Shown here piece by piece: positions 1 to 7,817 of a stretch of 64,000 bases of DNA. The stretch comes from an uncultured Aquimarina sp. (GTDB lineage: Bacteria; Bacteroidota; Bacteroidia; Flavobacteriales; Flavobacteriaceae). The translations under genes were made by a program, and so were the position numbers. Numbering within the stretch: the stretch's first letter is position 1; each line of letters starts with the position of its first letter. The stretch is from positions 558,001-622,000 of the forward strand of contig CANMWA010000001.1 of assembly GCA_947501475.1 (NCBI GenBank), read 5' to 3'. The notes under the pieces were generated by a model, which saw nothing but the letters and a program-made list of their open reading frames with translations, had not been told where the DNA came from and did no database searches.

Positions 1-341
1 TACCCATATACAGTTTTTTTATCAAGAAGCATTATTTCTTTTAAATCATTAGGAGTACCAGCTTTACCCGAAAAAACAAACTCTTTTTCTTCAATTAATG
101 AATTGTTTTCATAAAAACCTATAAGAATTTTTACTTCGCCAGCCCACATACAATCGACCCCAGATGGACATCTAGAATCCTCAATTACTTTTACAAACTT
201 CAAACTTTTAGAATCAAATTCAATAGTATTTCCTGCTTTAAGTTTGCAAATGATCTTAGGCGCATCAACTTTTGTAGTGTCTTGAGCATTTATAAAAACA
301 AATGGAGTTATAAATAATAGGATGGTGATTATCGTATTCAT
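1..341 (-). CDS. Partial secreted protein of unknown function (C-terminus beyond window)
   Basis: The reverse strand is open from an ATG at 341-339 to the window edge, about 113 residues. The N-terminus is a clear Sec signal (a hydrophobic run of Ile, Leu and Phe ending FINAQ), so the product is exported. Around residues 58-68 it reads DSRCPSGVDCMWAGE, a two-cysteine motif that I recognise from many small uncharacterised secreted proteins of Bacteroidota, where the Cys pair may form a disulfide. No enzymatic motif is visible. The gene is divergent from crtY and is cut by the window start, so its full length is unknown. Confidence 0.7.
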   Translation of the reverse strand, partial: MNTIITILLFITPFVFINAQDTTKVDAPKIICKLKAGNTIEFDSKSLKFVKVIEDSRCPSGVDCMWAGEVKILIGFYENNSLIEEKEFVFSGKAGTPNDLKEIMLLDKKTVYG

Positions 342-444
342 TATTAAAAATATGATTTGAGTTAAAGATATATAAAAAAGCAATCTAAATAATTGATAAT
401 TTATTCTAATTCCTGAAATTTCGCTCTATATTTATCTTCTCAAT

Positions 445-1584
445 ATGCAAAAATACGATTACATAATTACAGGTATGGGAGCTTCTGGTCTTATGCTGGT
501 ATACCATATGATTTCTGATCCCTATTTTGATAACAAACAAATAGTGTTGATTGACCAAGAAATCAAAAACCAGAATGATCGTACCTGGTCTTTTTGGGAG
601 ATAGGCGATGGTATTTGGGATAAAATTATAAGTAAAAAATGGAACACGATTTATTTTGGAAGCGAAGATTTTTCAGCGCATATTAAGATTTTACCATATC
701 AATATAAAACAATAAGGAGTAAAGATTTTTATAGCTTTGTATTGAAAGCTATAACTGCAAAACCAAATATTACGATACTTAATGAACAACTCATTTCATT
801 AACCGATGAAGGAAGTGTTGTAAAAGTTGAAACTAACCAACAAGTACATCTAGCAGATAAGGTTTTTAATAGCGTAGTGCTTTTTTCTGAATATAAACAT
901 CAGAAATATTACCCGGTTTTAAATCAGCATTTTGTGGGGTGGTTTGTAAAAACAGAAAAACCTTCTTTTGATCTAGAGACTGCTACTTTTATGGATTTTA
1001 CAGTAGCGCAAAAAGGGAATACAAGGTTTATGTATGTATTGCCAACTTCTGAAACAGAAGCATTGTTTGAGTATACCTTATTTTCTGAAGACCTTTTGGA
1101 AGAACAAGAATATGAGACCGAGATTAAGCAATATTTAGAAGATAAAGGTATTACGCAATACGAAATTGTGGAAAAAGAGAAAGGATGTATCCCAATGACT
1201 TGTTACGAATTCAAAAAGAAAAACTCCAAAAACATATTGCATATCGGTACAGCAGGGGGGTGGACCAAACCTAGCACGGGGTTTACATTTAACCTCAGTT
1301 TAAAAAAAGTGCAAAAACTAACCAAATATCTTAAAACTAATGATGATATATCTAAATTTGGTAGAAGAACCAAGTTTTGGTACTATGATTTGTTGTTTCT
1401 AGATGTATTGTATAAAGAAAATGAAATAGGTTCAACCTTATTTTCTAGATTATTCAGAAAAAATGACACGGCAAAAATTTTAAAGTTCCTAGATGAAGAA
1501 ACCACACTTCTTGAAGATATAAAAATTACAACTAGCTTACCATGGAGAAGATTTTTAAAAGCACTTTTTAAAAGAGTTTTTTAG
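445..1584 (+). CDS. crtY: Lycopene beta-cyclase (CrtY family)
   Basis: The 379-residue product should cyclise the ends of lycopene to give beta-carotene, the precursor of zeaxanthin-type pigments of flavobacteria. The N-terminus carries a flavin/NAD-binding GMGASG loop (residues 10-15). This is followed by NDRTWSFWE (44-52), the signature of the CrtY/CrtL cyclases, and by a conserved GTAGGWTKPSTGF segment in the C-terminal third. The length is normal for bacterial CrtY. The start is an ATG 19 bases after an A/T-rich TATATTTA box. No other carotenoid gene lies beside it, so it is either a single-gene unit or separated from the rest of the crt genes. Confidence 0.9.
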   Translation: MQKYDYIITGMGASGLMLVYHMISDPYFDNKQIVLIDQEIKNQNDRTWSFWEIGDGIWDKIISKKWNTIYFGSEDFSAHIKILPYQYKTIRSKDFYSFVLKAITAKPNITILNEQLISLTDEGSVVKVETNQQVHLADKVFNSVVLFSEYKHQKYYPVLNQHFVGWFVKTEKPSFDLETATFMDFTVAQKGNTRFMYVLPTSETEALFEYTLFSEDLLEEQEYETEIKQYLEDKGITQYEIVEKEKGCIPMTCYEFKKKNSKNILHIGTAGGWTKPSTGFTFNLSLKKVQKLTKYLKTNDDISKFGRRTKFWYYDLLFLDVLYKENEIGSTLFSRLFRKNDTAKILKFLDEETTLLEDIKITTSLPWRRFLKALFKRVF

Positions 1585-1620
1585 GGAGCCAACACTATTG
1601 AAACTTTCAATTATTATTTT

Positions 1621-1690
1621 CCATCAACCATCAACCATCAACCATCAACCATCAACCATCAACCATCAACCATCAACCATCAACCATCAA
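1621..1690. repeat. Tandem array of 10 copies of CCATCAA
   Basis: Ten uninterrupted copies of the heptamer CCATCAA fill these 70 bases, between the end of crtY and the stop codon of the convergent DnaJ-like gene (stop at 1694). All copies look identical. A 7-bp unit keeps no reading frame. The open frame across it (1598-1951) lies opposite the DnaJ-like gene and is not a gene. Confidence 0.97.
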
Positions 1691-1693
1691 TCT

Positions 1694-2428
1694 CTAATTA
1701 ATTCCTCGTTCTTTTTTAATTTGATCATAGGCCATTTGCACTTCTTTAAATTTGGCTTCAGCTCCCTTGATATGTATTTCATCCATATGTTGGATTTTAT
1801 CGGGATGATATTTTTTGGCCATAGTCCTAAATGCTTTTTTTACCTCTACATCTGTTGCCGTTTTTTCAATTTCAAGAATTTTATAGGCATGATCACCAGT
1901 TTTAAAGAACATAGCTTTAATACTCTCAAAATCTCTAAAGTTAATACGTAAAAATCCAGCAATTTTCTCTATTTCTTCAGCTTCAGATATACTTACATTG
2001 CCATCTGCATTTGCTATTCCGAATAAAAAATGCAAAATCTGTAAACGAGCAGGATATCGAGTATGCTTATTAACATACATACAAATATGAGGCGCAGAGA
2101 CATGCCTATTTTTAATAATTTCATTAAATGTTCTAAAAGTAGCATTAGCACGTTCTTTGCCATAAGCACTTACAAAATAACGACGTACATAATCTAGTTC
2201 TGTTTGGTTAACACTACCATCTGCCTTGATCACAATTGATGATAATGAAAGTAGATTGAGCTCAAAATCTGCAGGAGTTACTTTTGGCTCTTGTGTAAAT
2301 ACCGTTTTAAAACCACCACTATTTTTACTTGTAGAGGCATCAATTAGGCTTCCTACAATGAAACCAAGAATAGCTCCCGGAAGTCGAAAAAAAATAGATC
2401 CTAGTACGGCGGCAAACCATTTAATCAT
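1694..2428 (-). CDS. TerB-N/DnaJ domain co-chaperone, DjlA-like membrane protein
   Basis: This 244-residue protein has the DjlA architecture. A hydrophobic glycine-rich N-terminal segment (about 1-31) can anchor it in the inner membrane. A central acidic helical TerB-like domain (about 50-165, with NADGNVSISEAEE) follows, and then a C-terminal J domain (about 178-244) with the HPD tripeptide at 208-210. The J domain would stimulate DnaK ATPase, and TerB-like domains are thought to sense metals or stress. It is transcribed alone, convergent with crtY. Its stop codon is only three bases from the CCATCAA array, so the 3' end of its mRNA runs through TTGATGG repeats. Confidence 0.85.
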   Translation of the reverse strand: MIKWFAAVLGSIFFRLPGAILGFIVGSLIDASTSKNSGGFKTVFTQEPKVTPADFELNLLSLSSIVIKADGSVNQTELDYVRRYFVSAYGKERANATFRTFNEIIKNRHVSAPHICMYVNKHTRYPARLQILHFLFGIANADGNVSISEAEEIEKIAGFLRINFRDFESIKAMFFKTGDHAYKILEIEKTATDVEVKKAFRTMAKKYHPDKIQHMDEIHIKGAEAKFKEVQMAYDQIKKERGIN

Positions 2429-2602
2429 TCAAAATATTTTTTGGGTTGTAAAGATAACCGAAATTATCTAGGGATATCTTTCAGGCTATTTTTTTTAATA
2501 AGACAATAAAGAGATCTGTTTGTTACTATAAAAAATCATAATGTTAGTTAAATTATGATAATACGACGACTTGGCAGTATGCAGGATATGGTACATAATT
2601 TG

Positions 2603-2610
2603 TACATTTG
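2603..2610 (+). promoter_or_regulatory. Putative -7 box of the bacilliredoxin promoter
   Basis: TACATTTG matches the Bacteroidota -7 consensus TAnnTTTG and lies 33 bases before the ATG of the next gene. No TTG sits at the ideal -33 spacing; the nearest is at about 2571. The box is therefore convincing but the full promoter is only partial. Confidence 0.5.
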
Positions 2611-2643
2611 CATAAAATTGTAATACCATAAAATAAAAGAAAT

Positions 2644-3054
2644 ATGTATCCAGCAGATTTAGTAAAACCAATGCGTGAAGATCTTACCAATAATGGTTTT
2701 CAAGAATTACATACAGCAGACGAAGTAACATCGGCAATAGCAAAAGAAGGAACTACATTAGTAGTTGTAAATTCGGTATGTGGGTGTGCTGCAGCAAATG
2801 CTCGCCCAGGAGCAAAAGCATCATTAAACAATGATAAAAAACCAGACCATATAGTAACTGTTTTTGCAGGAGTTGATAAAGAAGCTACTGATAAAGCTCG
2901 TGGATTTATGGTTCCATTTCCTCCTTCATCACCATCTATGGCTTTGTTTAAAAATGGAGAATTAGTACATATGCTAGAACGTCACCACATTGAAGGGCGA
3001 CCTGCAGATATGATTGCTGAAAATCTTATAGATGCTTATAATGAACATTGCTAA
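2644..3054 (+). CDS. BrxA/BrxB family bacilliredoxin
   Basis: This 136-residue cytosolic protein belongs to the YphP/YqiW family. The diagnostic CGC active-site motif is at residues 46-48 within NSVCGCAAANARPG. In Bacillus these proteins remove bacillithiol from oxidised protein thiols. In this organism the thiol partner is unknown, so the redox role is family knowledge and the exact substrate is inference. Its length is normal for the family. It is a single-gene unit with a TAnnTTTG box upstream and a strong terminator 32 bases after the stop. Confidence 0.9.
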   Translation: MYPADLVKPMREDLTNNGFQELHTADEVTSAIAKEGTTLVVVNSVCGCAAANARPGAKASLNNDKKPDHIVTVFAGVDKEATDKARGFMVPFPPSSPSMALFKNGELVHMLERHHIEGRPADMIAENLIDAYNEHC

Positions 3055-3086
3055 AAATAAGTAGTGTATACGCTAAAAAGAATTAT

Positions 3087-3117
3087 AAACCGTTTGTCTT
3101 TACAGACGGTTTTTATT
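3087..3117 (+). terminator. Rho-independent terminator after bacilliredoxin gene
   Basis: An 11-base arm (AAACCGTTTGT, 3087-3097) pairs with ACAGACGGTTT (3102-3112), with one G-T pair and a four-base CTTT loop. A T-run follows. It sits just downstream of the bacilliredoxin stop. Confidence 0.85.
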
Positions 3118-3203
3118 TTGATAAAAGATTGGTTTACATAAAATAATGTAAGACCTTGCACTATTGTAACACAAGTCAAATTTAATAATTGTTAAGAGAA
3201 ATA

Positions 3204-3947
3204 ATGAGGGCAATAAAAAGGGTATTGTCATATCCGCTTTCTGTAGTTTTCTATTTGTTTTTTGGATTAACTCTGGTGATTTTTCATTTGTTACAGTGGT
3301 TAGGAATGAAATTAGGAGGAGCAAAGGGACATAGAGTTGTTGTAAATATCATGAATCTATGTCTATTGAGATGTTTACATATTTTGGGAGCAACATTTAG
3401 TTTTAAAAATCAATATACGTTGCCCAAGAATCAATCATTAATCATTGTTTCTAATCACCAAAGTATGTATGATATTCCTTTAATCTCTTGGTATTTGCGA
3501 AAGCATATTCCAAAATTTATTTCTAAAATAGAATTAGGAAAAGGAATACCAAGTATTTCTTTTAATTTAAGACATGGTGGTCATGTTTTGATTAACAGGA
3601 AGAACCCAAAACAAGCGATTCCTGCACTGTCAAAATTTGGAAAATATATTTCTCAGAACAACTATTCTGGAGTTATTTTTCCTGAAGGAACAAGGAGTAG
3701 AGACGGTAAACCAAAAGAGTTTGCAGCTACAGGATTAAAAATGCTGTTTAAAAATGCACCCGAAGCTCTTGTTGTACCAGTAACAATTAACAACAGTTGG
3801 AAATTATTAAAATATGGTAATTTCCCCTTGGGTGTAGGAATGCATCTAACACTAGAGGTACAAAAACCTATAGTAATAAAAGAATTAGAAACGAAAGAAT
3901 TACTAGAGATTACAGAAAAGAGCGTAATTTCTACTATAAAAAAGTAA
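3204..3947 (+). CDS. plsC: 1-acyl-sn-glycerol-3-phosphate acyltransferase (PlsC family)
   Basis: The product is 247 residues from the ATG at 3204; a TTG 15 bases earlier is a less likely start. PlsC acylates lysophosphatidic acid to phosphatidic acid at the inner membrane. Block I reads NHQSMYD (84-90), with the catalytic His and Asp of HX4D. Block III is FPEGTRSRDGK (about 159-169), which binds the glycerol phosphate. A long hydrophobic N-terminal helix supports membrane attachment. The acyl-ACP desaturase begins 11 bases after the stop, so the two probably form a lipid-synthesis operon that couples acyl transfer and unsaturation. Confidence 0.9.
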   Translation: MRAIKRVLSYPLSVVFYLFFGLTLVIFHLLQWLGMKLGGAKGHRVVVNIMNLCLLRCLHILGATFSFKNQYTLPKNQSLIIVSNHQSMYDIPLISWYLRKHIPKFISKIELGKGIPSISFNLRHGGHVLINRKNPKQAIPALSKFGKYISQNNYSGVIFPEGTRSRDGKPKEFAATGLKMLFKNAPEALVVPVTINNSWKLLKYGNFPLGVGMHLTLEVQKPIVIKELETKELLEITEKSVISTIKK

Positions 3948-3958
3948 ACACACACGTC

Positions 3959-4960
3959 ATGGCTATAGACAATATTAGATTGGAAGTAATGCAATTACTG
4001 GAAAAGAAAATAGATACTTTTATAGAAAAGTTCTTAATCCCAGTAGATAAAGTATGGCAACCAACAGATTTCTTACCGAACTCTCAAAATGAAGATACGT
4101 TCTTTGATGAGGTTAAAGAATTAAGAGAATTAGCAAAAGAACTTCCATACGACTTTTGGGTTGTTTTGGTTGGAGATACAGTAACAGAAGAAGCACTACC
4201 AACCTACGAATCCTGGTTGATGGATGTAGAAGGTGTGAATCAGCATGAAGACGGAAAAGATAATGGCTGGGCAAAATGGGTGCGTTATTGGACCAGTGAA
4301 GAAAATCGCCACGGAGATACATTAAACAAATACTTGTACCTATCTGGTAGAGTAAATATGATCGAGGTAGAAAGAACCACTCAGCATTTGATAAATGATG
4401 GTTTTGATATTGGTACCGATAGAGATCCATATAAGAACTTTGTGTATACAAGTTTTCAAGAATTAGCTACCAATATCTCACATAGTCGCGTTGCCAAGTT
4501 AGCAAGAGAATATTCTAATAAATCACTGGCAAAAATGTGTAAAATTATTGCTGGTGACGAGATGCGCCACTATAATGCTTATAGCGAGTTTGTAAAGAAT
4601 ATTTTTGAGGTAGATCCAAGCCAGATGATGGTTGCCTTTAGCGATATGATGAAACATAAAATAGTAATGCCAGCTCATTTCCTTAGAGAATCGGGAGATG
4701 CTATTGGTACTGCCTTCGAAGAATTCTCTAATGCAGCGCAGCGTTTAGGAGTATATACTTCTCAGGATTATATTGATATCATGCAACGTCTTATAGACAA
4801 ATGGGAAATCGATAAACTAGTAGACCTTACCGACGAAGCAGAAAAAGCCCGTGATTTTGTTATGAAATTACCTGCCAGAATGCAACGCATTAGCGAGCGA
4901 ATAATCATCCCAGAAGATGTTTTCGAATTTAAGTGGGTACAACCTGCATTGGTAAAATAA
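3959..4960 (+). CDS. Acyl-ACP desaturase (ferritin-like di-iron)
   Basis: This 333-residue soluble protein belongs to the stearoyl-ACP delta-9 desaturase family, which puts a cis double bond into acyl-ACP using a di-iron centre, O2 and ferredoxin. The two iron-binding EExxH-type motifs are visible: EENRH at 114-118 and DEMRH at 200-204. Family-typical tryptophan-rich text (NGWAKWVRYW) precedes the first. It directly follows plsC. Aerobic desaturation would supply the monounsaturated chains for membrane fluidity. After it comes an inverted pair of palindromic intergenic repeats. Confidence 0.92.
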   Translation: MAIDNIRLEVMQLLEKKIDTFIEKFLIPVDKVWQPTDFLPNSQNEDTFFDEVKELRELAKELPYDFWVVLVGDTVTEEALPTYESWLMDVEGVNQHEDGKDNGWAKWVRYWTSEENRHGDTLNKYLYLSGRVNMIEVERTTQHLINDGFDIGTDRDPYKNFVYTSFQELATNISHSRVAKLAREYSNKSLAKMCKIIAGDEMRHYNAYSEFVKNIFEVDPSQMMVAFSDMMKHKIVMPAHFLRESGDAIGTAFEEFSNAAQRLGVYTSQDYIDIMQRLIDKWEIDKLVDLTDEAEKARDFVMKLPARMQRISERIIIPEDVFEFKWVQPALVK

Positions 4961-5010
4961 ATTGAATTCGAAAAGTTCAGTACATATTGATTTAAGAGTA
5001 AGATTTATAG

Positions 5011-5093
5011 TCCCTTCTCCTTTGGGAGAAGGTTAGGATGAGGAGATTTTATATTGCCCCCTCACCTTAGTCCTCTCCCCAAAGAGAGGAAAT
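5011..5093. repeat. Inverted pair of palindromic CTCC/GGAG repeats
   Basis: Two copies of a short palindromic unit face each other. The forward copy (5011-5045) reads CCTTCTCCTTTGGGAGAAGG followed by TTAGGATGAGG. The second (5057-5093) is its near reverse complement, CCTCACCTTAGTCCTCTCC then CCAAAGAGAGGA. Each copy is itself a hairpin, and the two can also pair with each other. Related copies are at 16658-16686, 27308-27330 and 30215-30247. The unit resembles REP-like repeats of Bacteroidota genomes. No coding sequence was accepted here, although an open frame extends upstream of the HD gene across it. Confidence 0.8.
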
Positions 5094-5149
5094 TCAAACT
5101 AGGAAATAAACTCTCTACATTGTTAAATATTAAAAATCAGATCTCTTTT

Positions 5150-5797
5150 ATGGATCAAATCATATCTAAAACTATTGATTTTGTAAAAGAAAAATTAACA
5201 GGTGCCGAAGGTGGGCACGACTGGTTTCACACTCAAAGAGTGTTTAAAAATGCTCATTCAATTGCAAAAGAGGAAGATGTGGATCTTTTTGTGGTTTCTT
5301 TGGGAGCATTGCTGCATGATATTGCAGATTCAAAATTTCATGATGGTGATGAAACGGTTGGGCCAAAAGTAGCTAGAGATTTTTTACAAAGCCTTCAAGT
5401 TGATCGTCACATTATAGATCATGTGATTAGCATTATCGAAAATATCTCTTTTAAAGGTGGAAACGTAACCCAACAATTTAAATCTCCAGAATTAGACGTC
5501 ATACAAGATGCTGATCGCTTAGATGCTATTGGTGCGGTTGGTATTGCCAGATGTTTTAACTATGGCGGATTTAAAAACCGAGCTTTGTACGATCCCGATA
5601 TAGCTCCTAATCTTACGATGAGTAAAGAAGAGTATAAGAGTTCTACTGCACCTACGATTAATCATTTTTACGAAAAATTATTGTTACTTAAAGATCGAAT
5701 GAATACCCAAACTGGTAAGAAACTAGCGAAACAAAGACACCAATATATGGAAGGCTTTTTAGAACAATTTTATAAAGAATGGGATGGGGAGTTGTAA
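5150..5797 (+). CDS. HD-domain metal-dependent phosphohydrolase
   Basis: The product has 215 residues from the ATG at 5150. An open frame continues upstream to 5054, but that part only translates the palindromic repeat and was discarded. The HD signature is clear: GGHDWFHTQRV (21-31), the paired His-Asp of LLHDIAD (56-57), and a later QDADRLDAIGAVGIAR segment whose Asp completes the metal site. It resembles the YedJ/YpgQ-type HD hydrolases, which act on nucleotides or related phosphates. The natural substrate cannot be told from sequence. It appears to be a single-gene unit. Confidence 0.85.
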   Translation: MDQIISKTIDFVKEKLTGAEGGHDWFHTQRVFKNAHSIAKEEDVDLFVVSLGALLHDIADSKFHDGDETVGPKVARDFLQSLQVDRHIIDHVISIIENISFKGGNVTQQFKSPELDVIQDADRLDAIGAVGIARCFNYGGFKNRALYDPDIAPNLTMSKEEYKSSTAPTINHFYEKLLLLKDRMNTQTGKKLAKQRHQYMEGFLEQFYKEWDGEL

Positions 5798-5883
5798 TTT
5801 AAAAACTCATAATTTTTAAAAGTAGAGTTTATCAGTCGCTCATTCTTATTAAAAGGTAAAAATTGAAGAATAAACAAAGTTTT

Positions 5884-6522
5884 ATGAAAACAGTTCTAAA
5901 AAACAGCATAAGTGTGCTCCTTATTGTATTTGTATTTCAAAATTGTAATACTAATAAAAGTAAAAAACCAATCGAAAGTACAACGACACAAGTAACCGAC
6001 TCTATGACCGTTATAAAAGAAAAACAAGCTCCAGTTACTCCAAAACAACCAGAAAAAAAGACCTGTAAGTGCAATGCAAAGGCTTATGTTACAACGATGC
6101 CCGATGGAGGGATCGAACTATTTAATGATCATAAAGAAGTTGTACAAAAAGTTTCTTTTGATCTAGAAGACGAAGATTTTCTTGTGATAGAACTAAAAAT
6201 GGCCAAAGAAAATAAGTTTCAAATAAAATCGCTTGAATTTGCATTTGAAGAAACGAAGAAGAATTACGAAAACTTATGGATTTCTAACACATATTTAAGA
6301 ATTTTTCTTCCCGATTCTAATACAAAAGTATCTTTATTTAGCGCTCCAAATACCACCGCCAAAGTACTTTTAAAAGTGAACCCATTTGATCAACATACCA
6401 TCACACTTTTAGGATGTTGCAAAAATTGGATCTATGGCTTATACAAAGATAAAGAAGGAAAAGAAACAAAGGCTTGGTTTAATCCAAATGATATATGCTC
6501 AAACCCGCTATCTAACTGCTAA
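5884..6522 (+). CDS. Lipoprotein with possible SH3-like domain
   Basis: From the ATG at 5884 the product is 212 residues; an upstream TTG in frame at 5863 would only lengthen the signal. A hydrophobic signal ends in the lipobox FQNC (Cys21), so it is likely an envelope lipoprotein. A Thr/Lys/Pro-rich spacer follows. Residues of the C-terminal half (VSLFSAPNTTAKVLLKV, then CCKNWIYG and AWFNPNDIC) resemble bacterial SH3-like folds, by eye only. Six further cysteines, including a CKC and a CC pair, are unusual for a lipoprotein and may form disulfides. Function unknown. Confidence 0.65.
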   Translation: MKTVLKNSISVLLIVFVFQNCNTNKSKKPIESTTTQVTDSMTVIKEKQAPVTPKQPEKKTCKCNAKAYVTTMPDGGIELFNDHKEVVQKVSFDLEDEDFLVIELKMAKENKFQIKSLEFAFEETKKNYENLWISNTYLRIFLPDSNTKVSLFSAPNTTAKVLLKVNPFDQHTITLLGCCKNWIYGLYKDKEGKETKAWFNPNDICSNPLSNC

Positions 6523-6589
6523 CCATTATAAGGTATGGTATAATTGCATCGCGTGAGTGGGGGTATAATATTTGCAAGCAAAGTAAAAA

Positions 6590-7663
6590 TCAAAACAACT
6601 TCAGCTGCCCATCCTTATATTCTTCATGTAGATCACAGTTTAGGATAACCTTTTCTGGATTGGCAAAGTGTTTTTTTCTTGCTAGAGTAAAAAGCTGATG
6701 AATTTGATCTGCAATAGTACCCGAGCCCTTCATTCTTCTTCCAAATTTGCTGTCGTTAAGATTACCATTATGGCATTCCATAATTTGATTAAGAATCTTA
6801 TCCTTGCGATCTGGTAATGTATTTTCTAACCACTTAGTAAATATCTGCCCGATCGCGCCATTTAGCCTAACGATTGTATATCCAACACCTTTTGCCCCGC
6901 GTTTAGCGATTTCTTCTGTCAATGGCAGGATTTCATGACTATTTATAGAAGGGATAATAGGTGCCATCATCACATTTGTAGGGATACCGGCATCGTTTAA
7001 CTTTTCTAGAGTTTCCAGACGTTTTTTAATGCTAGCAGTTCTAGGTTCAAGAATTCTTCGGGTTTCTTCTTTTAAGGATGTGATAGAAAGGTAAACAGAC
7101 ACAAGATTGTCTTTAGATAATTCAGAAAGAATGTCAATATCTCTTTGTATCAGTGCATTTTTGGTTATGATACCCACAGGATGCCTGTATTTCAAGAAAA
7201 TTTCGAGCAGACTACGAGTAATTTTAAGTTTCTTCTCAATAGGTTGATAGCAATCTGTATTTCCAGATAGAGATATAGGATAGGCCTTCCAGCTTTTACT
7301 TCGTAATTTTTTTTCTAATAATTCGGGCGCATTCTTTTTAACCAAAATTTTACTTTCGAAGTCTATTCCAGCGCCATATCCCCAATACTCATGTGAATTG
7401 CGAGCATAACAATACACACACCCATGTTCACAGCCCTGATAAGGGTTAAGAGAGTATACCATTCCTACATCAGGACTGGTCACTTTATTGACAATAGTTT
7501 TCGGAAACGTTTCAATAAAAGTAGTTTGATATCTGTCGATTTGCTCTCCTTCTTTTTGGCAATAATTTAAGAAATCATCTCTCATTTCATAATGATTTGT
7601 CGAGAATCTATTATGCACTTTTTCTTGTGCACCCCTGCCTTTGATGTGGTTTTGTGGTTTCAT
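6590..7663 (-). CDS. PA0069-family radical SAM protein
   Basis: The 357-residue product starts at the ATG at 7663-7661. An in-frame extension to 7786 lacks family features and covers a likely operator region. The radical SAM cluster motif CxxxCxxC is at Cys78, Cys82 and Cys85 (GCEHGCVYCYARNSHEYWG), binding the 4Fe-4S cluster that cleaves S-adenosylmethionine. The N-terminal KGRGAQEKVHNRF segment is typical of the PA0069/Rv2578c group, which is distantly related to spore photoproduct lyase. Its reaction is not established. It is divergent from the TIR-domain gene. Confidence 0.85.
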   Translation of the reverse strand: MKPQNHIKGRGAQEKVHNRFSTNHYEMRDDFLNYCQKEGEQIDRYQTTFIETFPKTIVNKVTSPDVGMVYSLNPYQGCEHGCVYCYARNSHEYWGYGAGIDFESKILVKKNAPELLEKKLRSKSWKAYPISLSGNTDCYQPIEKKLKITRSLLEIFLKYRHPVGIITKNALIQRDIDILSELSKDNLVSVYLSITSLKEETRRILEPRTASIKKRLETLEKLNDAGIPTNVMMAPIIPSINSHEILPLTEEIAKRGAKGVGYTIVRLNGAIGQIFTKWLENTLPDRKDKILNQIMECHNGNLNDSKFGRRMKGSGTIADQIHQLFTLARKKHFANPEKVILNCDLHEEYKDGQLKLF

Positions 7664-7703
7664 GAGTACGGTTTTATTACGGTTTAAAAGTAAAACTTTT
7701 GTT

Positions 7704-7735
7704 GGAATATTTCCTATAAAAAATGGAATATTTCC
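7704..7735. promoter_or_regulatory. Two direct copies of GGAATATTTCC, candidate operator
   Basis: The near-palindrome GGAATATTTCC occurs at 7704-7714 and again at 7725-7735, exactly 21 bp apart, which is two helical turns. It lies between the divergent radical SAM and TIR genes, where a dimeric repressor could bind. No regulator for it is identified. Confidence 0.35.
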
Positions 7736-7817
7736 AAATAAAGAGATTAATTTTGTAGTAGTAGTTTTTGAATAAAGAAAAAACAAGTTGGTTTTAGGTT
7801 TTAAAAATAGGTTAGTG

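Noticed and set aside
1621..1690. CRISPR array
   Set aside because: Units are 7 bp with no spacers, and no cas genes are present.
1598..1951. 117-residue open frame across the CCATCAA array
   Set aside because: It repeats NHQPSTI only because of the heptamer array and overlaps the real DnaJ-like gene on the other strand.
5054..5149. N-terminal extension of the HD hydrolase
   Set aside because: It translates the palindromic repeat; the conserved protein starts at the ATG at 5150.
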